Of a stretch of DNA of 64,000 nt, positions 11,469 to 20,559 are shown one piece after another. Both the position numbers and the translations under genes were made by a program. The stretch covers positions 167,916,178 through 167,980,177 of the forward strand of contig NC_064622.1 of NCBI RefSeq assembly GCF_023898315.1, given 5' to 3'. The notes beneath the pieces were generated by a model. That model was not told the DNA's origin, did no database searches, and worked only from the letters and a program-made list of their open reading frames with translations. How positions within the stretch are numbered: position 1 is the first letter of the stretch; each line of letters opens with the position of its first letter. The DNA comes from Schistocerca nitens (lineage: Eukaryota; Arthropoda; Insecta; Orthoptera; Acrididae).

Positions 11469-12890
11469 CACTCCTGGAAATGGAAAAAAGAACACATTGA
11501 CACCGGTGTGTCAGACCCACCATACTTGCTCCGGACACTGCGAGAGGGCTGTACAAGCAATGATCACACGCACGGCACAGCGGACACACCAGGAACCGCG
11601 GTGTTGGCCGTCGAATGGCGCTAGCTGCGCAGCATTTGTGCACCGCCGCCGTCAGTGTCAGCCAGTTTGCCGTGGCATATGGAGCTCCATCGCAGTCTTT
11701 AACACTGGTAGCATGCCGCGACAGCGTGGACGTGAACCGTATGTGCAGTTGACGGACTTTGAGCGAGGGCGTATAGTGGGCATGCGGGAGGCCGGGTGGA
11801 CGTACCGCCGAATTGCTCAACACGTGGGGCGTGAGGTCTCCACAGTACATCGATGTTGTCGCCAGTGGTCGGCGGAAGGTGCACGTGCCCGTCGACCTGG
11901 GACCGGACCGCAGCGACGCACGGATGCACGCCAAGACCGTAGGATCCTACGCACTGCCGTAGGGGACCGCACCGCCACTTCCCAGCAAATTAGGGACACT
12001 GTTGCTCCTGGGGTATCGGCGAGGACCATTTGCAACCGTCTCCATGAAGCTGGGCTACGGTCCCGCACACCGTTAGGCCGTCTTCCGCTCACGCCCCAAC
12101 ATCGTGCAGCCCGCCTCCAGTGGTGTCGCGACAGGCGTGAATGGAGGGACGAATGGAGACGTGTCGTCTTCAGCGATGAGAGTCGCTTCTGCCTTGGTGC
12201 CAATGATGGTCGTATGCGTGTTTGGCGCCGTGCAGGTGAGCGCCACAATCAGGACTGCATACGACCGAGGCACACAGGGCCAACACCCGGCATCATGGTG
12301 TGGGGAGCGATCTCCTACACTGGCCGTACACCACTGGTGATCGTCGAGGGGACACTGAATAGTGCACGGTACATCCAAACCGTCATCGAACCCATCGTTC
12401 TACCATTCCTAGACCGGCAAGGGAACTTGCTGTTCCAACAGTACAATGCACGTCCGCATGTATCCCGTGCCACCCAACGTGCTCTAGAAGGTGTAAGTCA
12501 ACTACCCTGACCAGCAAGATCTCCGGATCTGTCCCCCATTGAGCATGTTTGGGACTGGATGAAGCGTCGTCTCACGCGGTCTGCACGTCCAGCACGAACG
12601 CTGGTCCAACTGAGGCGCCAGGTGGAAATGGCATGGCAAGCCGTTCCACAGGACTACATCCAGCATCTCTACGATCGTCTCCATGGGAGAATAGCAGCCT
12701 GCATTGCTGCGAAAGGTGGATATACACTGTACTAGTGCCGACATTGTGCATGCTCTGTTGCCTGTGTCTAGGTGCCTGTGGTTCTGTCAGTGTGATCATG
12801 TGATGTATCTGACCCCAGGAATGTGTCAATAAAGTTTCCCCTTCCTGGGACAATGAATTCACGGTGTTCTTATTTCAATTTCCAGGAGTG
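11469..12890 (+). mobile_element. Tc1-like DNA transposon, nearly intact (family Tc1-B)
   Basis: This 1,422-bp element has terminal inverted repeats beginning CACTCCTGGAAATGGAA and is flanked by TA at 11467-11468 and 12891-12892. It sits inside the minus-strand Penelope-like copy, so it is younger than that element. Internal GC content is higher than in the flanks. Its transposase frame carries only two obvious defects, making it the best-preserved DNA transposon in the window. Confidence 0.96.
11713..12735 (+). pseudogene. Tc1-like transposase, one premature stop
   Basis: The 340-codon frame begins at ATG 11713 (MPRQRGREPYVQLTDFERGR). An upstream in-frame ATG at 11497 lies in the untranslated leader and is less likely. 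Domains in order: helix-turn-helix (residues ~12-45, GMREAGWTYRRIAQHVGREV), a second helix-turn-helix with a basic hook (~80-125), then the DDE core with VFSDESRFCLG, MVWGAISYTGRTPL, QQYNARPH and SPDLSPIEHVWDWMKR, ending GRIAACIAAKGGYTLY. Two defects are visible: TGA at 12508 in place of the usual Trp codon, and Tyr instead of the second catalytic Asp (QQDNARPH expected). Either should abolish activity. Confidence 0.95.
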
Positions 12891-13427
12891 TATTTTGTCA
12901 TGTGACTGAGGAAGATGTTAGCTAGAAGTCCACCGACTGGTGACCGCACGAGAAGTCATCCAGTTATGAATAGAATTGGTTGTAAAATGAGAAATAGTTT
13001 TGCTCTGTGATTAACTTTAGAATGCTAGATATTTTCCGGGGGATGTTGGGAATGACATTATATTGTTCTAATTTCTGTTTGATAATGTCGATGGTCTCAG
13101 TGGTGGGGTACATGGGTGTCATGTCGAATGATGTGAGTACAAGTGTTGTGGGTATGTTGACGTCTTTGATTTTTTGTATCAGCTGTTCGGTGTCGTGTAC
13201 GCTTCTGTGTATGTTTCTGCAACTATGTGTGTGTTTCTTTAGCTGGGTTGTATGTGGGTGCACTTCCGAAATTTACCACCGGACATATAAGAGTGTCCTC
13301 CTTGTGGAGCTTTAGTACCCTGTTCAGTGTAGGTGCCGCGAGATTCTTGGGTTTTAACCATTTCACATTCTGTTTTGTGAATATGTGCGCGATATTTTTT
13401 AGAAGTGTCTGTGTATAACAGCCGTAC

Positions 13428-13815
13428 TAAGATATTCGACATCACATCCGTGTACACGAATATCCCCACCACTGAAAACATCAACGTCATCAAAAAACAA
13501 TTAGAACAACACAATTTCATTCTCAAACCTCACATAAAATAAATAGCTACCATTCTAGAACTAATCACAAAGCACACCTATTTCCGATCTGACAATCAGC
13601 TCCACTCACGATAGGATTGACTTCCCATTGGGTCACCGGTCAGTGGACTCCTAGCCAACATCTTCCTCAATCACAATGGAAACAAAATATCTGAACTGTG
13701 AAACAAAGCAACAGCATTAAATTAGAATAAAAAAACCTACCGACGATGCTGGCACCTCAGCGAAATATATCTGAGGAATAAAAAGGGAAATAAAAATTGT
13801 TTCGCTCAAGGTGGA
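13428..13815 (+). mobile_element. Penelope-like retroelement fragment, plus strand
   Basis: The plus strand encodes FDITSVYTNIPTTENINVIKKQ and SGLLANIFLNH, the same region of the Penelope-like reverse transcriptase as in the minus-strand copy next door. Both copies then continue into the same 3' region with a hammerhead-like motif, an AATAAA-rich stretch and the shared end TTTCGCTCAAGG. The two copies meet at about 13426 with their truncated 5' sides together. It is an old, broken fossil. Confidence 0.78.
13740..13766 (+). other. Hammerhead-like motif in the 3' part of the plus-strand Penelope-like copy
   Basis: The motif reads CCGACGA, T, stem GCTG, loop GCACCT, stem CAGC, GAAAT. It has the same stem as the copy at 11389 but a different loop, which is the pattern expected if the stem has been under selection. 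The second base of the CTGANGA box is changed here. Confidence 0.55.
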
Positions 13816-13935
13816 CCCCCCCAAAAAGCAAATCTATTTCTATGCAAACAAGGACAGAAGAGCTTAACCTCAAGATGATAGTATTTTCGAATTTTGAGTG
13901 TTTCGTAAGAAATAAACCACTGACGATAATTTCGC

Positions 13936-14135
13936 GGCCGTCCGGGGTGGCCGAGCGGTTCTAGGCGCTACAGTCTGGAACCGCGCGACCACTACGGTCG
14001 CAGGTTCGAGTCCTGCCTCGGGCATGGATGTGTGTGATGTCCTTCGGTTAGTTAGGTTTAAGTAGTTCTAAGTTCTGGGGGACTGATAACTTCAGAAGTT
14101 AAGTCCCATAGTGCTCAGAGCCATTTGAACCATTT
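13936..14135 (+). mobile_element. tRNA-headed SINE, family SINE-A
   Basis: A tRNA-like head (A box GTGGCCGAGCGG, B box GGTTCGAGTCC) is followed by the family body (GGTTAGTTAGGTTTAAGTAG) and a tail ending in CAGAGCCATTTGAACCATTT. It is flanked by an exact 11-bp target duplication, GATAATTTCGC, at 13925-13935 and 14136-14146. It is untranslated and Pol III-type. Confidence 0.96.
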
Positions 14136-14146
14136 GATAATTTCGC

Positions 14147-15156
14147 AGAGAGGTGGTTCCAAGATCCCCCGCAATATTTCCAGAATATTACGGCAGAAGT
14201 AACAGTAAAAATACGTTAGATATTCTAACTACAGCTGTATCCGCTCGATAAATTTTTGTTTTCACAATATCTTCTCCTGAAATGGTCTGTTTTTCCTCAG
14301 TCGTCTACTTTAAATATTGCGGAGTTGCATATGTCTCTGCTATCAGTTTTACATTTACATCAGCGAAGTAATATTATATTCACAAATTTATAAATAATAT
14401 AGCTGTAGCAGAAAGAAGCGAAATGGCACCTAATTTAACTGTGCACTTATATGACGCTTTGTAGCTGTCTACCGGTAACAGGCTAATACCTGGGAGATGT
14501 ACTAATTTTCCAGGAAAAGTGTTGAGTATTCGTTAGGATACCACACGGTCCCATTCACCATTTATCGCACATCTGTGGCGGAAAAGCAAATCAGTGATAA
14601 CATCTACGTGACACGCACGGGCTTGTCTCGTGCCGATAAAGGCGATAAGACAACAAGGACTGCACAGCTTTTCGTATCTGTTCCCAATCTTCTGTTGGAT
14701 TTTCCGTTAATATGTCATCCAGATTTTCATATCTGTATGGATAGTTCTACGTACCGCGATATTGCCCATAGGCGAAATTGTGTCCATTGTTTGCATCTTG
14801 CCTCCCCTAGCGATATTACAGAAACGCAAATTTACGACGACACACCCAAATTTTATTTTCTCCTGCGTGTACCAGTGCAATATCTTAAATAGTAATTGGA
14901 AATTTTCTCGTTTTTCCTCTAGTGCATCAAGAAAGCTTTTTGCCATCCACGCTTTCTGTGATTACGTAGATTGTTGTGCAAGAGTTCTGTCTTTATATAC
15001 TGATCTAAACCCGTTTTCCACGTCCATTAGGCAGACTTTTAACTATCGAAGCGAAAATTAACATGTGAAAGAAAACAGTGTATACAGTAGGAGTGACATA
15101 AAAAATGTGAGTTATGGGGTAACTGAAAAACAGGCACGTGGCTAATGACTGCTGTT
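14147..15156. other. No gene recognised
   Basis: The frames here (longest 105 codons, 14575-14892) show no domain. No repeat matched elsewhere in the window. Confidence 0.45.
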
Positions 15157-15158
15157 TA

Positions 15159-15364
15159 CACTACTGGCCATTAAAATTGCTACAGCACGAAGATCACGTG
15201 CTACAGACGCGAAATTTAACAGACAGGAAGACGATGCTGTGATATGCAAATGATTAGTTTTTCAGTGCATTCACACAAGGTTGGCGCCGGTGGCGACACC
15301 TACAACGTGCTGACATGAGGAAAGTTTCCAACCGATTTCTCATGCACAAACAGCAGTTGACCGG
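15159..15364 (+). mobile_element. 5' stub of a Tc1-A element
   Basis: About 205 bp are nearly identical to 5424-5634, from the inverted repeat through the untranslated leader. The match stops abruptly at TTGACCGG just before the transposase start. TA precedes it at 15157-15158. The right part is deleted, so it cannot be mobile unless a distant second end exists. Confidence 0.93.
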
Positions 15365-15449
15365 GTGTATTTTACGAAGTTCAGTATCCATTTTTGAAGT
15401 ACAATGCTCCATTTTCTTTAAAAGATTAAAAACGTGAAAAACCACAACA

Positions 15450-17226
15450 AATTCGTGACACAGTATAAGGAGGAAATTGAAAACTTAACAGTTCATTCAT
15501 AGTTAAAAGCAGCTTATATGCTACCTGTGTTTGCACAACATTCCTTTATCAGCTTCAAGTCCTTGAAAATCGACAAATTAACAAGAAAAATATGGTTCTC
15601 CAACCTCAGTTTTCACCCTTTAGCACTGATTATTCCTAATGTTCAAATAGTGGTATGGTCTCCGATTATCACTTGATTTTTGAGCAGAGTTTGAAAAAAC
15701 TAGAATTAGCAGGAGAATACTGGTGGTTTGTGTATTGGTCAACCATTTATCACTTTTCAAGAAAAGCAGCGAGCGGTAGACGGGCTAATTTTCTTTTTAT
15801 TTGCCTACTTAAATTAGTAGTTTGATTCTATGGACGAGGGGAAGTCAAAAAGTAAAGATACCTTTGAAAAAAGGAATATTTATTCTAATGATAGAAAACT
15901 GAAATATACATTATTTTTCTACGTAAGCTCTCTGCGTTTCAACGCACTTTGTCCAACGCTTCACATGTTTTTTGATTCCATCGGAAAAGATATTTTTTGG
16001 TTGCACCCGTAACCAATTTTGAGCTGCATCAATGACTTCTGCATTGGTTTCAACTCTTCTTCTCCTGAGCGCTTCCTTCAATGGTCCAAACATATGTAAA
16101 TCCCTTGGAGCTAGGTCTGGAATGTTCCGACAGTTCGAGTCCCAACTCCATTAGGCCGCCCGTTTGGAAGAATATGACAAAGCGTTACCTTGCTGCAGGA
16201 CACCTTTTCGCAATTTTCCGCGACGTTTGAATCTGACAGCAGGTTTCAGTTTAGTTTGAAACACATCACAGTAGTTTTCACTGTTCACAGTTTCGCCTCT
16301 TGGGGTGAAATGAATGGCTGCCACACCTTCTATGTCACAGAATTCTGTTAACATAATCTTACCAACTATGGCTGAAATTTAATTTTCGAAACTTCTGGTG
16401 ATGATGGATGTTTCCAAACCGGTTCGTGATGACGCACCCACGTTTCATCTACAGTAACGACTTGCTGTAAAAATCCATCACCCTAGCGATGACAACGGGC
16501 AAGATGTTTACTGGATATGTCCATCCTTTGAGCCTTATACTGCGCTGACAGTTCTTTTGGCACCCAGCTTGCACACACTTTCCGAAAATTCAGTCTGCCG
16601 TACGCTGAAGCATGACTAAAATGTAAAGTATTGGTGATTTCGTTCACTGTGATTCGTTTGTTTTCCCTCACCATGCTCTCAACGACATTATATAGAGAAG
16701 TTCCTCCTTGTTCCTCTATCCATTCGAAAATCTTTCTTCGCGATTAACAGCTAACACAATACTGCGCATGCATTAGACGAATAATTTCCGCAGGTTTAAT
16801 ACCTTCCGCAAACAAAAAGCGAATCACTGTCCATTTCCTCCTTGGTGCGGATCGACAATGGAGCTAACATGTTTCACGGTCTGCTACAATACAACGACTA
16901 ACGCGGGAATAAGAGTGACACGTGTACAGAACTGTTACAAAGGACAATACTTCAGCCCTGTATGCCAGCAGTGTCACCGAGCCCTACGGGGATGAATTGC
17001 AAAAGTTCCTTTACTTTTTGACTTACCGTCGTATTTTGAAACTGAGTGAGCCAAAATTTTTCAGTCTTTGTTCGATTTCTACGTTTATTGCAGGAAATAA
17101 TAGAAACAAAAAACCGAAAATCGGTTATTTCAGAGACATGTTATTTACGGCGGTTTTAACAGTCCAATTGAATTCGCGACGAAAAAAACTGGTGTAAAAA
17201 AAACGATTGTTTCAGCGACAACCGCC
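15450..17226. repeat. Dispersed repeat R1, copy 1, split by a mariner
   Basis: The two flanks of the mariner at 15835-17031 together match the uninterrupted 29195-29776 segment. Shared blocks include AACTTAACA…TTCATTCA, CACTTTT…AAAAGCAG, TTTATTTGCCTA, GAGTGA…CAAAATTTTTCA and GAAAATCGGTTA. Divergence is moderate. The family is unrecognised and non-coding. The copy at 29195 acts as an empty-site reference for the mariner insertion. Confidence 0.85.
15835..17031 (-). mobile_element. Mariner-like element, inactive
   Basis: Terminal repeats share AAGTCAAAAAGTAAAG and bound a 1,197-bp element read on the minus strand. Transposase pieces are clear: VRENKRITVNEITNTLHFSHA (helix-turn-helix), FRKVCASWVP, VDETWVRHHEPVWKHP with the first catalytic Asp, HFTPRGETVNSENYCDVF, VLQQGNA where QQDNA is expected (second Asp lost), and DLAPRDLHMFGPLKEALRRR with the third Asp. 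Several stops and frame changes are present. By comparison with the empty site at 29195-29776, the target was TA; the left copy has become GA (15833-15834) and the right copy is TA (17032-17033). Confidence 0.92.
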
Positions 17227-17930
17227 ATACATATCATAGCACCCAAAAGAAAGAAGCGAAAAACAACAAGAAAAAATTAGGCTGGAAACGTTAATAAAAG
17301 CGATCACTCAAGTGAAGTCTTTTGCTCTTTCAAAGCAATCAGAATTGGTTCCGGAAATCAATCTGGCATACAGAAATGTGAATCACTTAGTCAAGTTTAG
17401 CTAGCAGGCGACACTGTGTGTAAGAGAAAAGAGACGCAACGCGCAAAGATCACAGTAACAGTACATGTAATTGAATTTGGAGTGGTTCATTGATGCGCTC
17501 AGTGACGATAATCTTTGCAAACTGCGTTGAGCGCTAAGATTGAACGATAAGACTGGTAGCGACCGGAAACGAGTCAGTCCAAATTCATACACAGTCTTTC
17601 GTCTTCTATCGTAACAGCTATTCTCGTCAAGCCACTGTTCCAAGTCTCTTCTCGGAATGAACGATTAACACTCGTTCTGTCAGATGAGGGGGTACACAAT
17701 GATGTGAGAGGTCATTGGCAAATGAAACTTATTGCTACAAATTAAGTATCATCGAAATAAAACAGAACATTAAACAATGGTAACCGTAGTGTTAGACCTG
17801 TTGCATACAATATCATCTGATTCCCCAAGTTGGTAGCGAAAATGATCAACGTATTGGTTTGGTTCGTAAGTTCGCAGCGTTTTTTCATAAATTCAATAAA
17901 CACAACAGATACTCATAACAGAAACTTTAG
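17227..17930. other. No gene recognised
   Basis: Frames are short and without family resemblance. A roughly 20-bp string around GGTAGCGACCGGAAAC (near 17556) recurs in inverse orientation near 30300, too short to define a repeat. Confidence 0.45.
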
Positions 17931-18640
17931 TTATAAATAATATATTCTTTTTCACTGTTTCCAAGAATCTGCTGATATTGAGTAACTTTTCGGTTTCGCC
18001 TGATTTTGAGGCGAAGATCTCGTCGAGCCATGTTCGGAGCGCATTTTAATTCGGAAAGCAAGTTCCTTGAAGGCTATCCTAAAGAGAGCGCAAAAGATGA
18101 ACATCTGAGGGCGCAAGATTAGGAAATAAGGTGGGTGGTGTTCCATCAGATGCATAACATTATCTTTTGTGCACGAGGGTCTTTTTTGCGCTGTACCAGT
18201 CCTTTCTTTTCCTTATGTTAGCATAAAGGCACCCTTTCTAGTCACCAATAACGATACAGGTTGGGAATGTTCTGTGTTGTTGACGAGCCAATTGATGGAG
18301 AGCAAACAGGGGTGCACATATGGCCACCCGCTCACATTTGCCAGTTCTCGAATACACTGACCTGGATCGTTGTAGATTAATGCGTTTAAAAGATCTTCAT
18401 CAAACCCCGAAGGTCTTGCTGAACGTGAGTCACTAATGTCAAAACTATCTTAGAACGAGAAATTATTCTGCCGTGTTCGGTCCAATGGCAATATGCCCAC
18501 ACACGGCGCAAATGTTTCTGGCTGCATCCACTGCTGTCACTCCCCTATTGCACTCAAACAGAAGAATATGTAGCATATGTTCGGATTTCTCCAGTTGGCA
18601 CTCTATTTCCTAGTGTCCCCAACTTCACTCAGTATCTCCA
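17931..18640 (-). mobile_element. Mariner-like element, internally deleted
   Basis: Read on the minus strand, the N-terminal part is at 18560-18180 (AARNICAVCG-type segment, RPSGFDEDLLNALIYNDPGQ, then IRELANVSGW). This is followed directly at about 18170 by the C-terminal part (NLAPSDVHLLRSL, then WLDEIFASKSGE), ending near 17945. The middle of the catalytic domain with the first two Asp residues is missing, and stops are present. The pattern fits a cecropia- or briggsae-type mariner. Ends and target duplication were not resolved. Confidence 0.75.
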
Positions 18641-18651
18641 AAACGAAGCCA

Positions 18652-18888
18652 GGTGGCGCAATGGCTAGCACAATGGACTCGCATTCGGGAGAATGACGGT
18701 TGAATTCCGCGTCCGGCCATCCTTATTCAGGTTTCCCGTGATTTCCCGAAATCGCTCCAGGCAAATGCCGGGATGGTTCCTGCGAAAGGGCACGGCTTAT
18801 TCCCTTCCCCATCCTTCCCTAATCCGATGAGACCGATGACCTAGTTGGGTGGTCTCCTCCCCCAAGCAACCCAACGCAACTATCTCCA
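18652..18888 (+). mobile_element. tRNA-headed SINE, family SINE-E
   Basis: A box GGTGGCGCAATGGCTAGCAC and a B box region GGTTGAATTCC are followed by CGTCCGGCCATCC and a long body. Related copies are at 32222 (minus) and 39419 (plus). The 3' half has a hairpin GAGACC…GGTCTC around CGATGACCT (18829-18856), like those in SINE-A and SINE-D. The 3' end is CCAAGCAACCCAACGCAAC. No clear target duplication. Confidence 0.88.
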
Positions 18889-19008
18889 AATCACAAAATG
18901 ACAATATGTGAATTCAAACAGCAACAGCGAACTACAAGTGAAAATCACACTCGCTAAGCAAACGCATAGCAACCGGAATACCAACATGCAACGCACCAAT
19001 CTAATATC

Positions 19009-20281
19009 GTTGTTGTTGTTGTGGTCTTCAGTCCTGAGACTGGTTTGATGCAGCTCTCCATGCTACTCTATCCTGTGCAAGCTTCCTCATCTCCCAGTAC
19101 CTACTGCAGCCTACATCCTTCTGAATCTGCTTAGTGTATTCATCTCTTGGTCTCCCTCTACTATTTTTACCCTCCACGCTGCCCTCCAATACTAAATTGG
19201 TGATCCCTCGATGTCTCAGAACATGTCCTACCAACCGATCCCTTCTTCTAGTCAAGTTGGGCCACAAGCTCCTCTTCTCCCCAATTCTATTCAGTACCTC
19301 CTCATTAGTTATGTGATCTACCCATCTAATCTTCAGCATTCTTCTGTAGCACCACATTTCGAAAGCTTCTATTCTCTTCTTGTCTAAACTATTTATCGTC
19401 CACGTTTCACTTCCATACATGGCTACACTCCATACAAATACTTTCAGAAATGACTTCCTGACATTTAAATCTGTACTCGATGTTAACAAATTTTTCTTCT
19501 TCAGAAACGCTTTCCTTGCCATTGCCAGTCTACGTTTTATATCCTCTCTACTTCGACCATTATCAGTTATTTTGCTCCCAAATAGCAAAACTCCTTTACT
19601 ACTTTAAGTGTCTCATTTCCTAATCTAATTCGCTCAGCATCACCCGATTTAATTCCACTACGTTCCATTATCCTCGTTTTGCTTTTGTTGATGTTCATTT
19701 TATATCCTCCTTTCAAGACACTGTCCATTCCGTTCAACTGCTCTTCCAAGTCCTTTGCTCTCTCTGACAGAATTACAATGTCATCGGCGAACCTCAAAAA
19801 AATGGTTCAAATGGCTCTGAGCACTATGCGACTTCAGAGGTCATCAGTCGCCTAGAACTTAGAACTACTTAAACCTAACTAACCTAAGGACATCACACAC
19901 ATTCATGCCCGAGGCAGGATTCGAACCTGCGACCGTAGCGGTCGCTCGGTTCCAGACTGTAGCGCCTAGAACCGCACGGCCACTCCGGCCGGCAGCGAAC
20001 CTGAAAGTTTTTATTTCTTCTCCATGGATTTTAATACCTACTCCGAATTTTTCTTTTGTTTCCTTTACTGCTTGCTCAATATACAGATTGAATAACATCG
20101 GGGATAGGCTACAACCCTGTCTCACTCCCTTCCCAACCATTGCTTCTCTTTCATACCCCTAGACCCTTATAACTGCCATCTGCTTTCTGTACAAATTGTA
20201 AATAGCCTTTCGCTCCCTGTATTTTACCCCTGCCACCTTCAGAATTTGAAAGAGAATATTCCAATCAACATTGTCAAAAGC
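19009..20281 (-). mobile_element. (CAA)n-tailed LINE (family LINE-A), copy 1, carrying a SINE
   Basis: This is a minus-strand, 5'-truncated LINE with a 3' tail of CAA repeats next to position 19009. It is flanked by a 10-bp target duplication ATCTARTATC (18999-19008 and 20282-20291, one mismatch). It encodes the second half of the reverse transcriptase and the C-terminal region: KGVRQGCSLSPMLFNLYIEQ, FADDIVILSERAKDLEEQ with the FADD active site, AMYGSETWTINSLDKKR and RRMLKIRWVDHITNEEVLNR. A SINE at 19795-19994 splits it just inside the FADD region. The short tandem tail and protein are most like the RTE-type group; clade assignment is tentative. Confidence 0.93.
19795..19994 (-). mobile_element. 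SINE-A inside LINE-A copy 1
   Basis: A full-length minus-strand copy of the SINE-A family. The target duplication GCGAACCT at 19787-19794 and 19995-20002 is exact, and the uninterrupted LINE sequence at 27085-28595 confirms the empty site. This insertion is younger than its host LINE. Confidence 0.96.
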
Positions 20282-20559
20282 ATCTAGTATCAGCAGCTCG
20301 AATTCCAACGATCCCCAACCGGTTCGGTATCCGGGAGACATGAAACCGAGGAAACGTGGGCGCACTGTCTGGGATTGAGGATACATACTCCGACGGTACA
20401 AAGACGATATCGATGACCCATCTCATTTAACTAAACGAAAACAGGAACAAAGACATTCTGTTTGCAAGAGAGATACGTTTCAAAAGACACATTATGTGTG
20501 ATGAAATTACAGCTTAATGGTGAAATTATCTATCATTGTTAGAAATTATTATAAACATG

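Larger units (their letters stand above)
11346..13425 (-). mobile_element. Penelope-like retroelement fragment, interrupted by a Tc1 element
   Basis: Minus-strand sequence on both sides of the Tc1-like insertion (11469-12890) belongs to one Penelope-like element. The upstream part carries the finger and palm region (LHKEDTLICPVVNF, then SFDMTPMYPTTETIDIIKQK, with the Asp of motif A) and GGLLANIFL. The downstream part is the 3' region with a hammerhead-like motif and an AATAAAATAAAA tail. The frame is broken; the copy is an old fossil, 5'-truncated near 13425. Penelope-like elements encode a reverse transcriptase, often with a GIY-YIG endonuclease, which is not seen here. Confidence 0.8.

Noticed and set aside
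11497-11712. Upstream start for the Tc1-B transposase
   Set aside because: The added residues match nothing in the family and lie in the leader; ATG at 11713 gives the usual N-terminus and a 340-codon length.
13936-14020. tRNA-like sequence with A and B boxes (and the same in all other SINE heads)
   Set aside because: It is part of repeated ~200-bp units with target duplications and lacks a complete, well-paired tRNA with a normal 3' end. These are SINE heads, not tRNA genes.
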